Under the pieces are notes generated by a model. The model was not told where the DNA came from and did not search any database. It saw only the letters and a list, made by a program, of their open reading frames with translations. A stretch of DNA of 64,000 bases from Planctomycetota bacterium (GTDB lineage: Bacteria > Planctomycetota > B15-G4): NCBI GenBank assembly GCA_029259715.1, contig JAJDEP010000005.1:248001-312000 (forward strand). Reading direction: 5' to 3'. This document shows, one piece after another, positions 26,647 through 34,996 of this stretch. The position numbers were made by a program, and so were the translations under genes. How positions within the stretch are numbered: position 1 is the stretch's first letter; every line of letters begins with the position of its first letter.

Positions 26647-27213
26647 TCAGCGTCCGAAGTCGAACCCGTCGTCATCCTGGCGCTCGGTCACACGGGGGAT
26701 GAAGGTCTCGATCTCGAGCCGGGCCGGGTCCTCTCCCAACGAGGGGTAGAACATCTCGATGTGGATACGACGGACGAGGTGAGGTTGGTCTTCCTCGTCC
26801 TCATCCTCGTCACCACCGTAATCGTTGTTGAAGCCGGACTGGAATTCAGCCGTGAATCCGCCGTCCAGGTTGGTCTCGTCCTCGTCCTCCTTGCGCCCGG
26901 TGGCGAGGTCGAACTCCTCGACGGTGAGCACGTAGACGAACATGGGGTCGTCCTCGACGATCATCTGGGCCTCGTCGTAGAGCTCGGGATCGAGCATGTG
27001 TTCGGCGATGATCTCATCGACGTAGCGCATGGCCATCAGGCTCTTCTCGGCGATGAAGGCCTTGTCCGAGGACTGCCCCTGGACCTGCAGGAAGATCAGG
27101 GCCACCGAGCCGACGATGAGCAGCGAGACCATGATCTCGAGCAGCGTGAATCCGGCCGGGCTTGGCGGGCCGGCGACGCTCGGGGAACGAGGGTGATGGG
27201 CGCCGGCGCTCAT
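26647..27213 (-). CDS. gspI: Type II secretion minor pseudopilin, GspI-like
   Basis: Pseudopilin of 188 residues from ATG at 27213, overlapping the upstream gspH stop. Leader of 21 residues, then PAG/FTLLEIMVSLLIVGSVAL. A Met-rich helix (EKSLMAMRYVDEIIAEHM) follows, as in GspI proteins, which typically keep residues close to AxxLAxEKM there. The middle is strongly acidic (DEDETNLDGG; GGDEDEDEEDQ), possibly calcium-binding or charged spacer. It is expected at the pseudopilus tip. Assignment is by position in the D-E-F-G-H-I-J order and by the FTLLE start. Confidence 0.75.
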   Translation of the reverse strand: MSAGAHHPRSPSVAGPPSPAGFTLLEIMVSLLIVGSVALIFLQVQGQSSDKAFIAEKSLMAMRYVDEIIAEHMLDPELYDEAQMIVEDDPMFVYVLTVEEFDLATGRKEDEDETNLDGGFTAEFQSGFNNDYGGDEDEDEEDQPHLVRRIHIEMFYPSLGEDPARLEIETFIPRVTERQDDDGFDFGR

Positions 27214-27800
27214 CGGAAGCTCGCATCGTCGATGAGCTCGGGCGCCGTCACGCCCTGGATGATCTCGTAGCTGGTGCCGAGACCGCGGATGCGGATGGTC
27301 ACGACCTCGGTGGAGGGGTAGTCGGGGTTGTCGATGATGACCTCGTGCGGCGTCATGCGTCCCTGCGGCGAGATGACCAGCACGACCGTCTCGGTCGTGC
27401 GGGGCTCCTGGCCCGGGAGTCGGACCTCGCGGATGTTGATGCCCTTCTCGATGCGCTTCAATTCATCGAGTTGGAAGCGCCCGACGCCGGTCATGTTGCC
27501 GTTCTCGTCGCGCTCGTAGGGGTAGTAGGACTCGCACCCCTCGAAGTCGAGGTCGTAGGAAAAGGTCACCGGCTCCTGGGTCGCGAGGGCCTGGATGCGC
27601 GCCATCTCGACCCGGGCGCCGATCTCCTTGGCGGCGCCGGCGAGCCGGGAGGCCGGGAGCAGCACGTCACTCCCGACGAACACCGTGAGCATGGCCATGC
27701 CCACGATGGCCAGGGTGACCATCAGCTCGATCAGCGTGAATCCGCGGTGGGGGCCGCGGATCACGGGTCCGTCACTTCGTGAAGTCGTCGGGCCAGACAA
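27210..27800 (-). CDS. gspH: Type II secretion minor pseudopilin, GspH-like
   Basis: Pseudopilin of up to 196 residues. HRG/FTLIELMVTLAIVGMAM is the peptidase site and helix; EIGARVEMARIQALATQEPVTF is the GspH/FimT pattern. Two starts are possible. TTG at 27800 has AGAGG upstream but overlaps gspG by 29 bases; GTG at 27764 sits seven bases beyond the gspG stop and gives a short leader. The beta domain has VLVISPQGRMTPHEVII, reminiscent of the F.p.G motif of GspH/FimT. It overlaps gspI by four bases. Confidence 0.75.
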   Translation of the reverse strand: MSGPTTSRSDGPVIRGPHRGFTLIELMVTLAIVGMAMLTVFVGSDVLLPASRLAGAAKEIGARVEMARIQALATQEPVTFSYDLDFEGCESYYPYERDENGNMTGVGRFQLDELKRIEKGINIREVRLPGQEPRTTETVVLVISPQGRMTPHEVIIDNPDYPSTEVVTIRIRGLGTSYEIIQGVTAPELIDDASFR

Positions 27801-28284
27801 TGTCGGCCTCTTCGAACTCTCCGCCTTCCATGCCGTCAGCGCCCAGGGACGACAAGCGGAACTTGGTGTTGGAGAGCTTCTCGTAGCGGAAGTCGTTGTC
27901 CCAGGCGTCGCGCTGGTCGACCGGCGCGCACCAGGCGTTGCCGAAGTTCTTGTCGCTCTCGGTGAGCAGCTCCTGGAGCGAGTCCGGGACGCGGCTCATG
28001 CGGCGCTTGTAGGTGCTCAACGGCCCGTTGGCGAGCTGCACCAACTTGGTCTTGGTGGTGGTGACCTGGGCTTCCTTCATGTTGTCCCAGACATAGGCGC
28101 CCACCACGGTCATGAGCATGCCGAGGATCGCGATCACGACCATGATCTCGATCAGCGTGAAGCCCCGGCTCGGATGGAGGTCATCCGGGTCGGCGTCGCG
28201 CATGCCCTCGTGGCGCTGGGGAGGCTGCCATCCGTCGGAGCTCGGCGGGTTCAACAGCGCGTACAGTTCGTCTTCGTTCTTCAT
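27772..28284 (-). CDS. gspG: Type II secretion major pseudopilin, GspG-like, with long leader
   Basis: Main pseudopilus subunit, 170 residues from ATG at 28284, which has GGAG nine bases upstream. The peptidase site SRG/FTLIEIMVVIAILGMLM is preceded by about 41 residues (MKNEDELYALLNPPSSDGWQ and onward), much longer than the 6-10 residues of most GspG. An internal ATG at codon 28 would leave about 14. The C-terminal part has the GspG layout PDSLQELL...DAWDNDFRY...SLGADGMEGGE, where the last block corresponds to the calcium-site loop SxGxDG. The gap to gspF is 13 bases. Confidence 0.88.
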   Translation of the reverse strand: MKNEDELYALLNPPSSDGWQPPQRHEGMRDADPDDLHPSRGFTLIEIMVVIAILGMLMTVVGAYVWDNMKEAQVTTTKTKLVQLANGPLSTYKRRMSRVPDSLQELLTESDKNFGNAWCAPVDQRDAWDNDFRYEKLSNTKFRLSSLGADGMEGGEFEEADIVWPDDFTK

Positions 28285-28297
28285 GGGTACGTCTCCG

Positions 28298-29524
28298 TCA
28301 CATCTGGCCGAGCTGCAGCATGGGCAGCACGATGGCCATGACGATGAAGCCCACGGCACCGGCCATGAGCACGATCAAGATGGGTTCGAGCAGGCGCGTC
28401 ATCTTCTCGGTCGAGATCTCGACCTCCTGCTCGTAGGACTCGGCCAAGCGGTCGAGCACGGTCTCGAGTTCGCCGCTCTGCTCTCCGACGGAGATCATGT
28501 AGCCGACGGCAGGGGGGAAGATGCCGCTGCGCTTGAGCGGGGTCGAGATGTCGGCGCCCTTCATGATGGCGCTGTGCAGGTCGTCGAGGACCTTCTCCAG
28601 CACCGCGTTGCCGACCACGTTGCGCACGATCTGGATCGCCTCCAGGATCGGCACGCCGGTCTTGAGCAGGGTGGAGAGCGTGACCGCGAAGCGTGAGATG
28701 GCCTGCTTCTTGAACAGATCGCCGAACACCGGGAGCCCGAGCTGCAGCTTGTCGGTGGTGTAGCGCCCCTTGTCGGAACGACGCAGGGAACTCCAGCCGA
28801 TGTACACGAGCACGAAGGCCAGGGCGATCAGGTACCAGTAGGAGGTCAGGAAGTCGCTCAGCGCCTTGAGCGCCAGGGTGGGGCCGGGCAGCACGCCGCC
28901 CTTGGCCTCCACCAGCACGATCAACTTGGGCACCACCTTGATCATCAGGACGGTGACGACGATGGCGCCGATGACCACCATGACGATGGGGTACATCAAA
29001 GCGGCGAGCACCTGGTTCTTGGTGTGGGCCTGCTTGAGCAGGAAGCTGGCCAGCCGTTCGAGCACGACGTCGGTGTTGCCGGCCGCCTCGCCGGCGCGCA
29101 CCATGCTCACGTAGAGCGGCGGGAACACCGCCGGGTGCTGCTCGATGCCCTCGGCCAGGGACGCGCCCTGGGTGATGCGCTCGCGGACGTTGCGGAAGAC
29201 CGCCTCGAGTCGCGGCTCCTCGATCTGCTCGACCATGGCCCGCAGCGTGTCGTTCAGCGGGATACCCGAGCCGAGCAGGGTCGCGATCTGGCGGGTGATC
29301 TGGGGCAGGTCCTGCTTCGCTTTGGAGCGGGTGCGCATGTTGCGCCACCAACTGCCGAGGGACATGCGTTGCCCCTGGTCCATCTCCTCGATCACCTCGA
29401 TGTCGGTGACCATCAGGCCGTCGCGCCGGAGCTTCAGGCGCGCGTCGCGCAGGGTGTCCGCGTCGGCGATGCCGCTCTTGAGCTGGCCCGCTGCGTTGTA
29501 GGCCTTGTAGGTGAAGACGGGCAA
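28298..29524 (-). CDS. gspF: Type II secretion inner-membrane platform protein GspF
   Basis: Polytopic platform protein of 408 residues from a TTG immediately after the gspE stop. It opens MPVFTYKAYNAAGQLKSG, as in GspF/PilC proteins, and has two T2SSF domains around residues 70-195 and 275-400 (LATLLGSGIPLNDTL-like and LSTLLKTGVPILEAI; VGEQSGELETVLDRLAESYE). Three hydrophobic segments lie near 170-195, 225-245 and 380-400. It couples the GspE motor to pseudopilus assembly. Complete. Confidence 0.93.
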   Translation of the reverse strand: MPVFTYKAYNAAGQLKSGIADADTLRDARLKLRRDGLMVTDIEVIEEMDQGQRMSLGSWWRNMRTRSKAKQDLPQITRQIATLLGSGIPLNDTLRAMVEQIEEPRLEAVFRNVRERITQGASLAEGIEQHPAVFPPLYVSMVRAGEAAGNTDVVLERLASFLLKQAHTKNQVLAALMYPIVMVVIGAIVVTVLMIKVVPKLIVLVEAKGGVLPGPTLALKALSDFLTSYWYLIALAFVLVYIGWSSLRRSDKGRYTTDKLQLGLPVFGDLFKKQAISRFAVTLSTLLKTGVPILEAIQIVRNVVGNAVLEKVLDDLHSAIMKGADISTPLKRSGIFPPAVGYMISVGEQSGELETVLDRLAESYEQEVEISTEKMTRLLEPILIVLMAGAVGFIVMAIVLPMLQLGQM

Positions 29525-31234
29525 CTACACTTCGTCCTTCTGTGTGACTCGCAGGATCTCATCGACGGTGGTCACGCCCTGCCGCACCTTGTTGAGTCCG
29601 TCCATGCGCAGCGTGCGCAGGTTGCCGCGTCGGATCGCGTCGCGCTTGATGATGCTCGCGCCGGCCCGCTCCATGACCTGCACGCGGATGGGCTCGTCGA
29701 TGGGCAGCATCTCGTACAGGGCGGTCCGGTCGACGTAGCCCGATTCGAAGCAGTAGTCGCAGCCGCGGCCCCGGGCCACCTTGCCGCCGTCGAACTCGTC
29801 GAGGGAGAGGTCAAGCGAGTCCAGCATGGCCTTGACCTCCTTGTCCGGTGCGATCAGCTCCTTGCACTTGGGGCAGATCACGCGCACCAGGCGCTGGGCG
29901 ATGCAGACGAGCACCGAGGTCGCCGCCAGGTAGGGCTCGACGCCGATGTCGAGCATGCGCGTCACGGCGCTCGCGGCGTCGTTGGTGTGCAGGGTGGAGA
30001 GGACCAGGTGTCCCGTGAGCGACGACCGGATGGCGATGTCCGCCGTCTCCTGATCGCGGACCTCACCGATCATCATGATGTCGGGGTCCTGGCGCAGGAA
30101 GCTGCGCAGACCGGCCGCGAAGGTGAGGCCCTTCTTGGCGTTCACCTGCACCTGGCTGATGCCGGCGAGGTTGTACTCGACCGGATCCTCGATGGTCAGG
30201 ATGTTCTTCTCGTTGGTGTTGAGCTCGGTGAGCGCGGCATACAGCGTGGTCGTCTTGCCGCTGCCGGTGGGGCCCGTGACGAAGATGACGCCGTGGGTGT
30301 AGCCCACGTACTTGCGCAGGATCGCCTCGTTGTGAGCGTCGAGCCCGATCTCGGAGAGGCGGTAGACCCGGGCGCTCTTGTCGAGCAGGCGCATGACGAT
30401 GCGCTCGCCGTAGGTCGTGGGGATCGACGAGATGCGCACGTCGACGTCGTTGTCGCCCATGCGCAGCGTGGCGCGGCCGTCCTGGGGCAGCCGTCGTTCG
30501 GCGATGTCCATCTTGCCCATCACCTTGATCCGACTGATGATCGCGTCCTGGTATTTCTTCGGCGGCGCCTCCATGTCGTAAAGGATGCCGTCGATGCGGT
30601 AGCGCACCTGCAGCCGGTCGGGATAGGGCTGCACGTGCACGTCCGAGGCGCGCATCTTCAGCGACTGGAACAAGATCATGTTGACCAGCTTGATCAGCGG
30701 CGCCTTGGCGCTGCTGTCGAGCAGGTCCTCGTTGTCGTCGTCGACGTCGAGCTTGATCAGGTCTTCGTCTTCGAGTCCCTTGAGCGTCTCGTCGACGACG
30801 TCGGCCTTGGTCTTGTAGGCCCGGTTGATGAGCGAGGTGATCTCGGCCTTGGGGGCCAGCACCACGTCGACCTCGGCGTCGAGCATGGACGCCAGGTCGT
30901 CGATGGGGTGCAGCTCGAAGGGCGCGCAGGTCGCGACGCGCATGGTGCCATTGACCTGCTCGAGGCCCACCAGGTTGAACGTGCGCGCGAAGTGCACGGG
31001 GACCTTGTCGACGAACGGCGTCGGCACGTCGGCGTCGCGCAGGTCGCCCTGGAAGGGGAACAGCAGGTACTGCCCCATGATCTTGAGCATCTGCTGCTCG
31101 GTCAGGAAGCCCTTCGTGACCAGCAGGCGGTCGAGGCCGTGCCCGGAGTCTTCGGCCAGGGCGGCGCAGTCGCGCACGTCGTCCGCGCTCATGCCCCCTT
31201 CGGTGACGAGCAGATCTGCGAGAGGCTTGTCCAT
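29525..31234 (-). CDS. gspE: Type II secretion assembly ATPase GspE
   Basis: Cytoplasmic motor of 569 residues from ATG at 31234. The N-terminal 150 residues form an MshEN-like domain (LADLLVTEGGMSADDVRDCA). The ATPase has Walker A GPTGSGKTTTLYAAL, the Asp box, Walker B-type MMIGEVRDQETADIAI and His box GHLVLSTLHTNDA. A tetracysteine zinc motif (CPKCKELI...GCDYC) is present, as in GspE/PilB. It is followed directly by gspF (stop next to start). It could also be described as PilB; the neighbouring secretin and pseudopilins favour type II secretion. Confidence 0.94.
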   Translation of the reverse strand: MDKPLADLLVTEGGMSADDVRDCAALAEDSGHGLDRLLVTKGFLTEQQMLKIMGQYLLFPFQGDLRDADVPTPFVDKVPVHFARTFNLVGLEQVNGTMRVATCAPFELHPIDDLASMLDAEVDVVLAPKAEITSLINRAYKTKADVVDETLKGLEDEDLIKLDVDDDNEDLLDSSAKAPLIKLVNMILFQSLKMRASDVHVQPYPDRLQVRYRIDGILYDMEAPPKKYQDAIISRIKVMGKMDIAERRLPQDGRATLRMGDNDVDVRISSIPTTYGERIVMRLLDKSARVYRLSEIGLDAHNEAILRKYVGYTHGVIFVTGPTGSGKTTTLYAALTELNTNEKNILTIEDPVEYNLAGISQVQVNAKKGLTFAAGLRSFLRQDPDIMMIGEVRDQETADIAIRSSLTGHLVLSTLHTNDAASAVTRMLDIGVEPYLAATSVLVCIAQRLVRVICPKCKELIAPDKEVKAMLDSLDLSLDEFDGGKVARGRGCDYCFESGYVDRTALYEMLPIDEPIRVQVMERAGASIIKRDAIRRGNLRTLRMDGLNKVRQGVTTVDEILRVTQKDEV

Positions 31235-31238
31235 GGGG

Positions 31239-33515
31239 TCAGCTTCCGCCGCCCGCCGTCCCGCCCGTCGGGTTCTGTCCCGTGCCGAAGACGTCGTCGA
31301 AGCTCGGAGTGCTCGGCGGCGCGACCGGGACGGGGGTCGGCATCGGCATCGGGGTCGGCGTCACCGGAGCGGGCGCCATGGGGGCGCCGCCGCCGGGGGC
31401 GTAGCCGTTGTTGCCGGACTGCGGGAAGGAGGTGGTGGGCATCTCGAACAGCCAGCTCGTCGAGTTGAGATGGCGCATGTCGGCATCGGTGCCGGCGCCG
31501 CCGAAGGGCGCCGAGAGGTCCTCGATGTTGCCGCCCAGGCGTTCGTAGTCGAACTGCCGCGCCGCGCTGATCTCGTCGAGCAGGGCGAAGTCGGTGTCGA
31601 TGATGTGCGGCGTGATGAAGATGTACAGGTAGCGGTCGTCGCTGCGATCGCTGAAGCCCTTGAACAGCCAGCCGATGACCGGCAGGTCGGAGAGCCACGG
31701 AATCGCGTTCTTGGTCTCGGCGTCCGTCTTGCTGACCAGGCCGCCCAGCACGACGGTGTGCCCGTCGGGGATGGTCACCGGCGTCTCGATCTGGCGCCGG
31801 GTGATGTCCGGCGGCGCGCCCTCGACGCCCGAGCGCGGGTCCTGGAAGTCCGAGACCTCGATCAGCACGCGCAGGCGCAGGTAGTTGCCCGCCGAGATGG
31901 TGGGGGAGATGCGCAGGGTGATGCCGGCGGTGACCGTCTCGAAGGAGCGCGACTCGTTGCCGCTCTGGAGCACCGTGGAGGTCTCGTAGGCGGTCTCGAC
32001 CTCCGTGATGATCTGCGCTTCCTGGTTGTCGTTCGTGAGCAGCGACGGCCGTGACAGCACGCGGTTGTTCACGTCGGTCTGGAGGGCCTGCAACACCAGG
32101 GGGATGGGCAGGTCGGCGCCGCTGAACAGGGCGAAGCTGCCGCCCTTGCCCACCGCCGCATTGAGCGCGCCGGTGAGGTCGGGCATGCCGGCGTCGTCGA
32201 CGCCGGTGATGGTCTTGCCGAAGTTGCTGACGAAGGCACCGCTGTCGACGTCGGCGGCGGCGATGCCGATGTCGATGGTCTCGTTGAGCGTCTTGGTGGT
32301 CTCGACGATGGCCGCCTCGACCAGCACCTGCGGGCGCCGCACGTCGAGCTTGCGCAGGATCTCGACGATTTCGGCGTACTTGCGATCCGACGCGGTGATG
32401 ACGAGGGAGTTGCTCTCCGAGTCGGCCACCACGCTGGACTGGATCTCGAGTCCGCTGGTGGACGTGACGCTGGCCGGGGCCGAACCCGACGACCCGCTGG
32501 TGCGCGTGGCCTGGGCGGCGGCGCGCTCCTCGTCGAGGACCTGCTGGACGGTCTGCACCAGGTCGGCGGCGCGCATGTTCTTGAGGCGGTAGACGTGGAT
32601 GTTGCCGCGCGGCTCGACCTCGACGTCGAGCACGTCGATCCAGTTCTCGATGCGGTCGACGTCCTCGAGGCTGCCGGCGATGAGGAACGAGTTGCCGCGG
32701 TTCTCGGCGATGATGCGCGGCTCGATCTCGTTGTTGAGCGCGCCGCCGGTCTGGGCCGCCGCCTGGGTCTGGCCCGGCTTGAGTCCGCGGGCGGCGGAGA
32801 GCAGGTCGTTGAGCACCTGCTCGATCTCGGCCACGGAGGCGTGCACGAGCACCCGCTTGCGGATCACCGGCTGCGCCTTGAACGGCGGCACATCGATGAG
32901 CTTCACGAGTTGGTAGGCGCCCCAGAGGCTGGTGCCGAAGGCGGTGAACACGACGGAGTTGCTGTTCTCGACGGCGCGCACCTGCTCGTAGGGGCTGTCG
33001 AAGACGCCGGTGAAGGTCGTGTTGGCCGTGCGCGCATCGATGTACTTCAGCGGCACGGATGTCGACAGCAGCGTGGCCGGATCGTTGCGGTAGTTGGGGA
33101 TCTCGGAGACGTCGATGACGATGGGCTGCGGCTTGACGCCGCCGGTGCCGCGCGGGCCCCCGGATTGCACCTTCTGCACCGAGAGGAACGTGCTGCCGGG
33201 CGGGCCGTAGTCGACGACGAGGAAGTCGTAGGCCTTCAGCACCGCCTGGAAGTACTGGTAGAAGTCGGCGATGCGGACGCTCTGCGGACCCAGGATGAAG
33301 ATGCGGGTCTCACCGACTTCGTTGGGCTGATACTTGATCGGCCGCAGCAGCACCTTCTGGGCGAGGTCGATGAAGTCGTCGAGTCGTTCGCCGTTGGTCT
33401 CGTCGAACTGCAGGACGTAACTCTCGCCGTCCGGAGTGATCTCGATGTTCTGGGCCCCGGCGCGAGGGGTCACCAGAAGCAGGGCCAGGGTGGCGAGGAC
33501 GACGAGGAATCGCAT
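31239..33515 (-). CDS. gspD: Type II secretion outer-membrane secretin GspD
   Basis: Outer-membrane channel of about 758 residues; ATG at 33515 opens a signal peptide (MRFLVVLATLALLLVTPRAGAQ). N-domains with repeated N1-type units are seen at residues 50-400 (for example NVHVYRL-like NIHVYRLKNMRAADLVQTVQ and SNSLVITASDRKYAEIVEIL), then the secretin core (VLVEAAIVETTKTLNETIDIG; RPSLLTNDNQEAQI; TVVLGGLVSKTDAETK; LYIFITPHIIDTD). A Pro/Met/Ala-rich tail of about 90 residues ends in a Gly-rich segment. First gene of the operon. A 15-nt hairpin sits four bases upstream of the start codon. Confidence 0.93.
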   Translation of the reverse strand: MRFLVVLATLALLLVTPRAGAQNIEITPDGESYVLQFDETNGERLDDFIDLAQKVLLRPIKYQPNEVGETRIFILGPQSVRIADFYQYFQAVLKAYDFLVVDYGPPGSTFLSVQKVQSGGPRGTGGVKPQPIVIDVSEIPNYRNDPATLLSTSVPLKYIDARTANTTFTGVFDSPYEQVRAVENSNSVVFTAFGTSLWGAYQLVKLIDVPPFKAQPVIRKRVLVHASVAEIEQVLNDLLSAARGLKPGQTQAAAQTGGALNNEIEPRIIAENRGNSFLIAGSLEDVDRIENWIDVLDVEVEPRGNIHVYRLKNMRAADLVQTVQQVLDEERAAAQATRTSGSSGSAPASVTSTSGLEIQSSVVADSESNSLVITASDRKYAEIVEILRKLDVRRPQVLVEAAIVETTKTLNETIDIGIAAADVDSGAFVSNFGKTITGVDDAGMPDLTGALNAAVGKGGSFALFSGADLPIPLVLQALQTDVNNRVLSRPSLLTNDNQEAQIITEVETAYETSTVLQSGNESRSFETVTAGITLRISPTISAGNYLRLRVLIEVSDFQDPRSGVEGAPPDITRRQIETPVTIPDGHTVVLGGLVSKTDAETKNAIPWLSDLPVIGWLFKGFSDRSDDRYLYIFITPHIIDTDFALLDEISAARQFDYERLGGNIEDLSAPFGGAGTDADMRHLNSTSWLFEMPTTSFPQSGNNGYAPGGGAPMAPAPVTPTPMPMPTPVPVAPPSTPSFDDVFGTGQNPTGGTAGGGS

Positions 33516-33727
33516 GGAGGGTCGGTCTCCGACCGGCCTGCTGGATGAGGCCCGAATTGCGCGCTGAAGGGCCCGCAAAGCGGGAATCATGGAGCGTATG
33601 ACGGGAGCGATCAACGATCTATTCCCCCGGGGAACGGCCGCACCCGAGGCGAGGCTGCCCCGGGGCAGGGGGCCCGGGAGGGGCCGAGCCGCAACCCGCC
33701 CCGGGAGTGATCGCCGGCTCCACCGTC

Positions 33728-33756
33728 TTGATCGAATCGGGCCGGCCCTCTAACCT
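33728..33756 (+). promoter_or_regulatory. Candidate ptsN promoter
   Basis: TTGATC at 33728-33733 and TAACCT at 33751-33756 are separated by 17 bases. The implied start near 33763 gives a leader of about 110 nt before ptsN. Confidence 0.35.
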
Positions 33757-33771
33757 CGTCGGATTCCACCA

Positions 33772-33835
33772 TGATCCCCAGAGGGATCAATGGGTGGACC
33801 CCACCCCGCATGGCCGATGGCGTCCCAATTCGGCC
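33772..33835 (+). promoter_or_regulatory. Three consecutive hairpins in the ptsN leader
   Basis: TGATCCC-CAGA-GGGATCA (33772-33789), GGGTGG-ACC-CCACCC (33792-33806) and GGCCGA-N12-TCGGCC (33812-33835) are perfect inverted repeats inside the predicted ptsN leader. They match no riboswitch class that I recognise; an attenuator or protein-binding leader is possible. Confidence 0.35.
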
Positions 33836-33874
33836 GCGTCCGCCTCGCCCGACATCCCGACACCACAGGACTGA

Positions 33875-34354
33875 GTGACCCGCGTGAAGCTCTCGGAAGT
33901 GCTCCAGGAACCGGCCGTGATGCTCGACCTCGATGGTCGGAGCAAGTGGGAGGCCATCGAGGTTCTCACCGACCGTCTGGTGGGCACCGGCCAGGTGGCC
34001 GAGGACGACCGCGAGGCGGTCCATGCGGCGTTGGTGGCGCGGGAGCAGTCCATGTCCACGGGGATGGAGAACGGCATCGCCATCCCGCATACGTCGGTCG
34101 ACCAGGTGTCGGCCACCGCCGTCGCGCTCGGCGTGGCCCGCAAGGGCATCGCCTTCGAGTCCATCGACGGGCGGCCCACCCAGCTGGTGATCCTGCTGGT
34201 GAACCCGGCCAATCAGACCAAGACCCATATCCGCACCCTGGCCGAGATCGCCCGGCTGCTGTCCAGCGCGGACCTCCGCGCGGACATCGTGACGGCGCCC
34301 TCTTCGGCCGACGTGCTGAACATCATCCGGACCGCCGAGGCGGCCGTGGCCTGA
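33875..34354 (+). CDS. ptsN: PTS IIA-type regulatory protein (PtsN/fructose IIA family)
   Basis: Phosphorylatable regulator of 159 residues from GTG at 33875 (GTG at 33884 is an alternative). The EIIA fold is clear: MSTGMENGIAIPHT with phospho-acceptor His72, ESIDGRPTQLVILLVNP and HIRTLAEIARLLSS. No sugar-permease domain is attached, which fits the nitrogen-type IIA (PtsN) that senses PTS phosphorylation state. It usually sits near rpoN; here it precedes rpsU and is only 2.3 kb from a sigma-54 activator gene. EI, NPr and rpoN are not in the window. Confidence 0.85.
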   Translation: MTRVKLSEVLQEPAVMLDLDGRSKWEAIEVLTDRLVGTGQVAEDDREAVHAALVAREQSMSTGMENGIAIPHTSVDQVSATAVALGVARKGIAFESIDGRPTQLVILLVNPANQTKTHIRTLAEIARLLSSADLRADIVTAPSSADVLNIIRTAEAAVA

Positions 34355-34383
34355 AGGCCCGACCGCGACCGACGTCGCCGTCA

Positions 34384-34411
34384 TTTCTGTATCCAAAACG
34401 AACCGTAGAAT
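34384..34411 (+). promoter_or_regulatory. Candidate rpsU promoter
   Basis: TAGAAT at 34406-34411 fits a -10 hexamer in five of six positions; TTTCTG at 34384-34389 lies 16 bases upstream but is a weak -35. The sequence here is locally AT-richer than its surroundings. Confidence 0.35.
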
Positions 34412-34437
34412 CCTGATCCGAAGCGAGGAGTCGCCCT

Positions 34438-34932
34438 TTGGTCATCCGAGTCCAGACCCGAGACAATGAGCCCGTCGACAAGGCGCTGAGGCGCCTGCGC
34501 AAGCTGTGCAACAACGAAGGGCTCACGCGGATCAGCAAGGCGAAGGCCTACTTCGAGAAGCCCAGCGAGCGTCGTCGCCGCGAGAAGCGTGAGCGTTCCA
34601 AGGCGATCCGCCTGGCTTCGCGCGCCCGCCGCCAGGACATCGAGAAGCTGCTGCAGCGGCGCCGCAAGGCCCGCAAGAATGCCCGGCTCGCGGCCCGTCA
34701 GGCCCAGGCGGACGCTGAGCGCACAGCCACAGAGAACCAGGTCGACGTGATGGCCACGGCCTCGCCCATCGAGGGTGGTGCGGCTTCGGCTCCGACCGGT
34801 GACGCCGCGACTCCCGCGACTCCCGCGGCGGCAACGACACCGGCGACGAGCGCTCCGGCGACTCCGACTCCGGTCACTCCGGCGACGAGCACCGCCACCG
34901 CCGAGACGCCCAAGCCCGCCGACCCCAGCTAG
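34438..34932 (+). CDS. rpsU: 30S ribosomal protein S21 with long C-terminal extension
   Basis: Small-subunit protein near the anti-Shine-Dalgarno helix. TTG at 34438 has GAGGAG seven bases upstream. Residues 1-58 match S21: MVIRVQTRDNEPVDKALRRL, then LCNNEGLTRISKAKAYFEKPSERRRREKR split in the usual way. Standard S21 ends near residue 60-70. This one runs to 164, first as a basic helix (residues 60-95, KARKNARLAARQAQADAERT), then as about 65 residues of Ala/Thr/Pro (TPATPAAATTPATSAPATP). The tail looks disordered and extra-ribosomal. S21 identity is secure; the role of the tail is unknown. Confidence 0.9.
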   Translation: MVIRVQTRDNEPVDKALRRLRKLCNNEGLTRISKAKAYFEKPSERRRREKRERSKAIRLASRARRQDIEKLLQRRRKARKNARLAARQAQADAERTATENQVDVMATASPIEGGAASAPTGDAATPATPAAATTPATSAPATPTPVTPATSTATAETPKPADPS

Positions 34933-34942
34933 GACGCCGCCG

Positions 34943-34996
34943 ACCGGCGACCCCGCTCACACCGGCGATCCTGCTCGCACCCGCGATCCTGCTCAG
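34943..34996. repeat. Three tandem 18-bp repeats after rpsU
   Basis: Units are ACCGGCGACCCCGCTCAC, ACCGGCGATCCTGCTCGC and ACCCGCGATCCTGCTCAG. The array fills the gap between rpsU and the convergent rpiB and just reaches the rpiB stop codon. Confidence 0.75.

Larger units (their letters stand above)
33516..33874. promoter_or_regulatory. Divergent gspD-ptsN intergenic region, rich in palindromes
   Basis: No gene is seen in these 359 bases. From the gspD side it holds GGTCGG-TCT-CCGACC at 33520-33534 (hairpin in the gspD leader), TTCCCC-C-GGGGAA at 33622-33634, and the 14-bp palindrome CTGCCCCGGGGCAG at 33655-33668. On the ptsN side lie a promoter-like pair and three hairpins, listed separately. 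It must contain the promoter of the whole secretion operon, but no convincing -10/-35 was identified on the minus strand. Confidence 0.5.
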
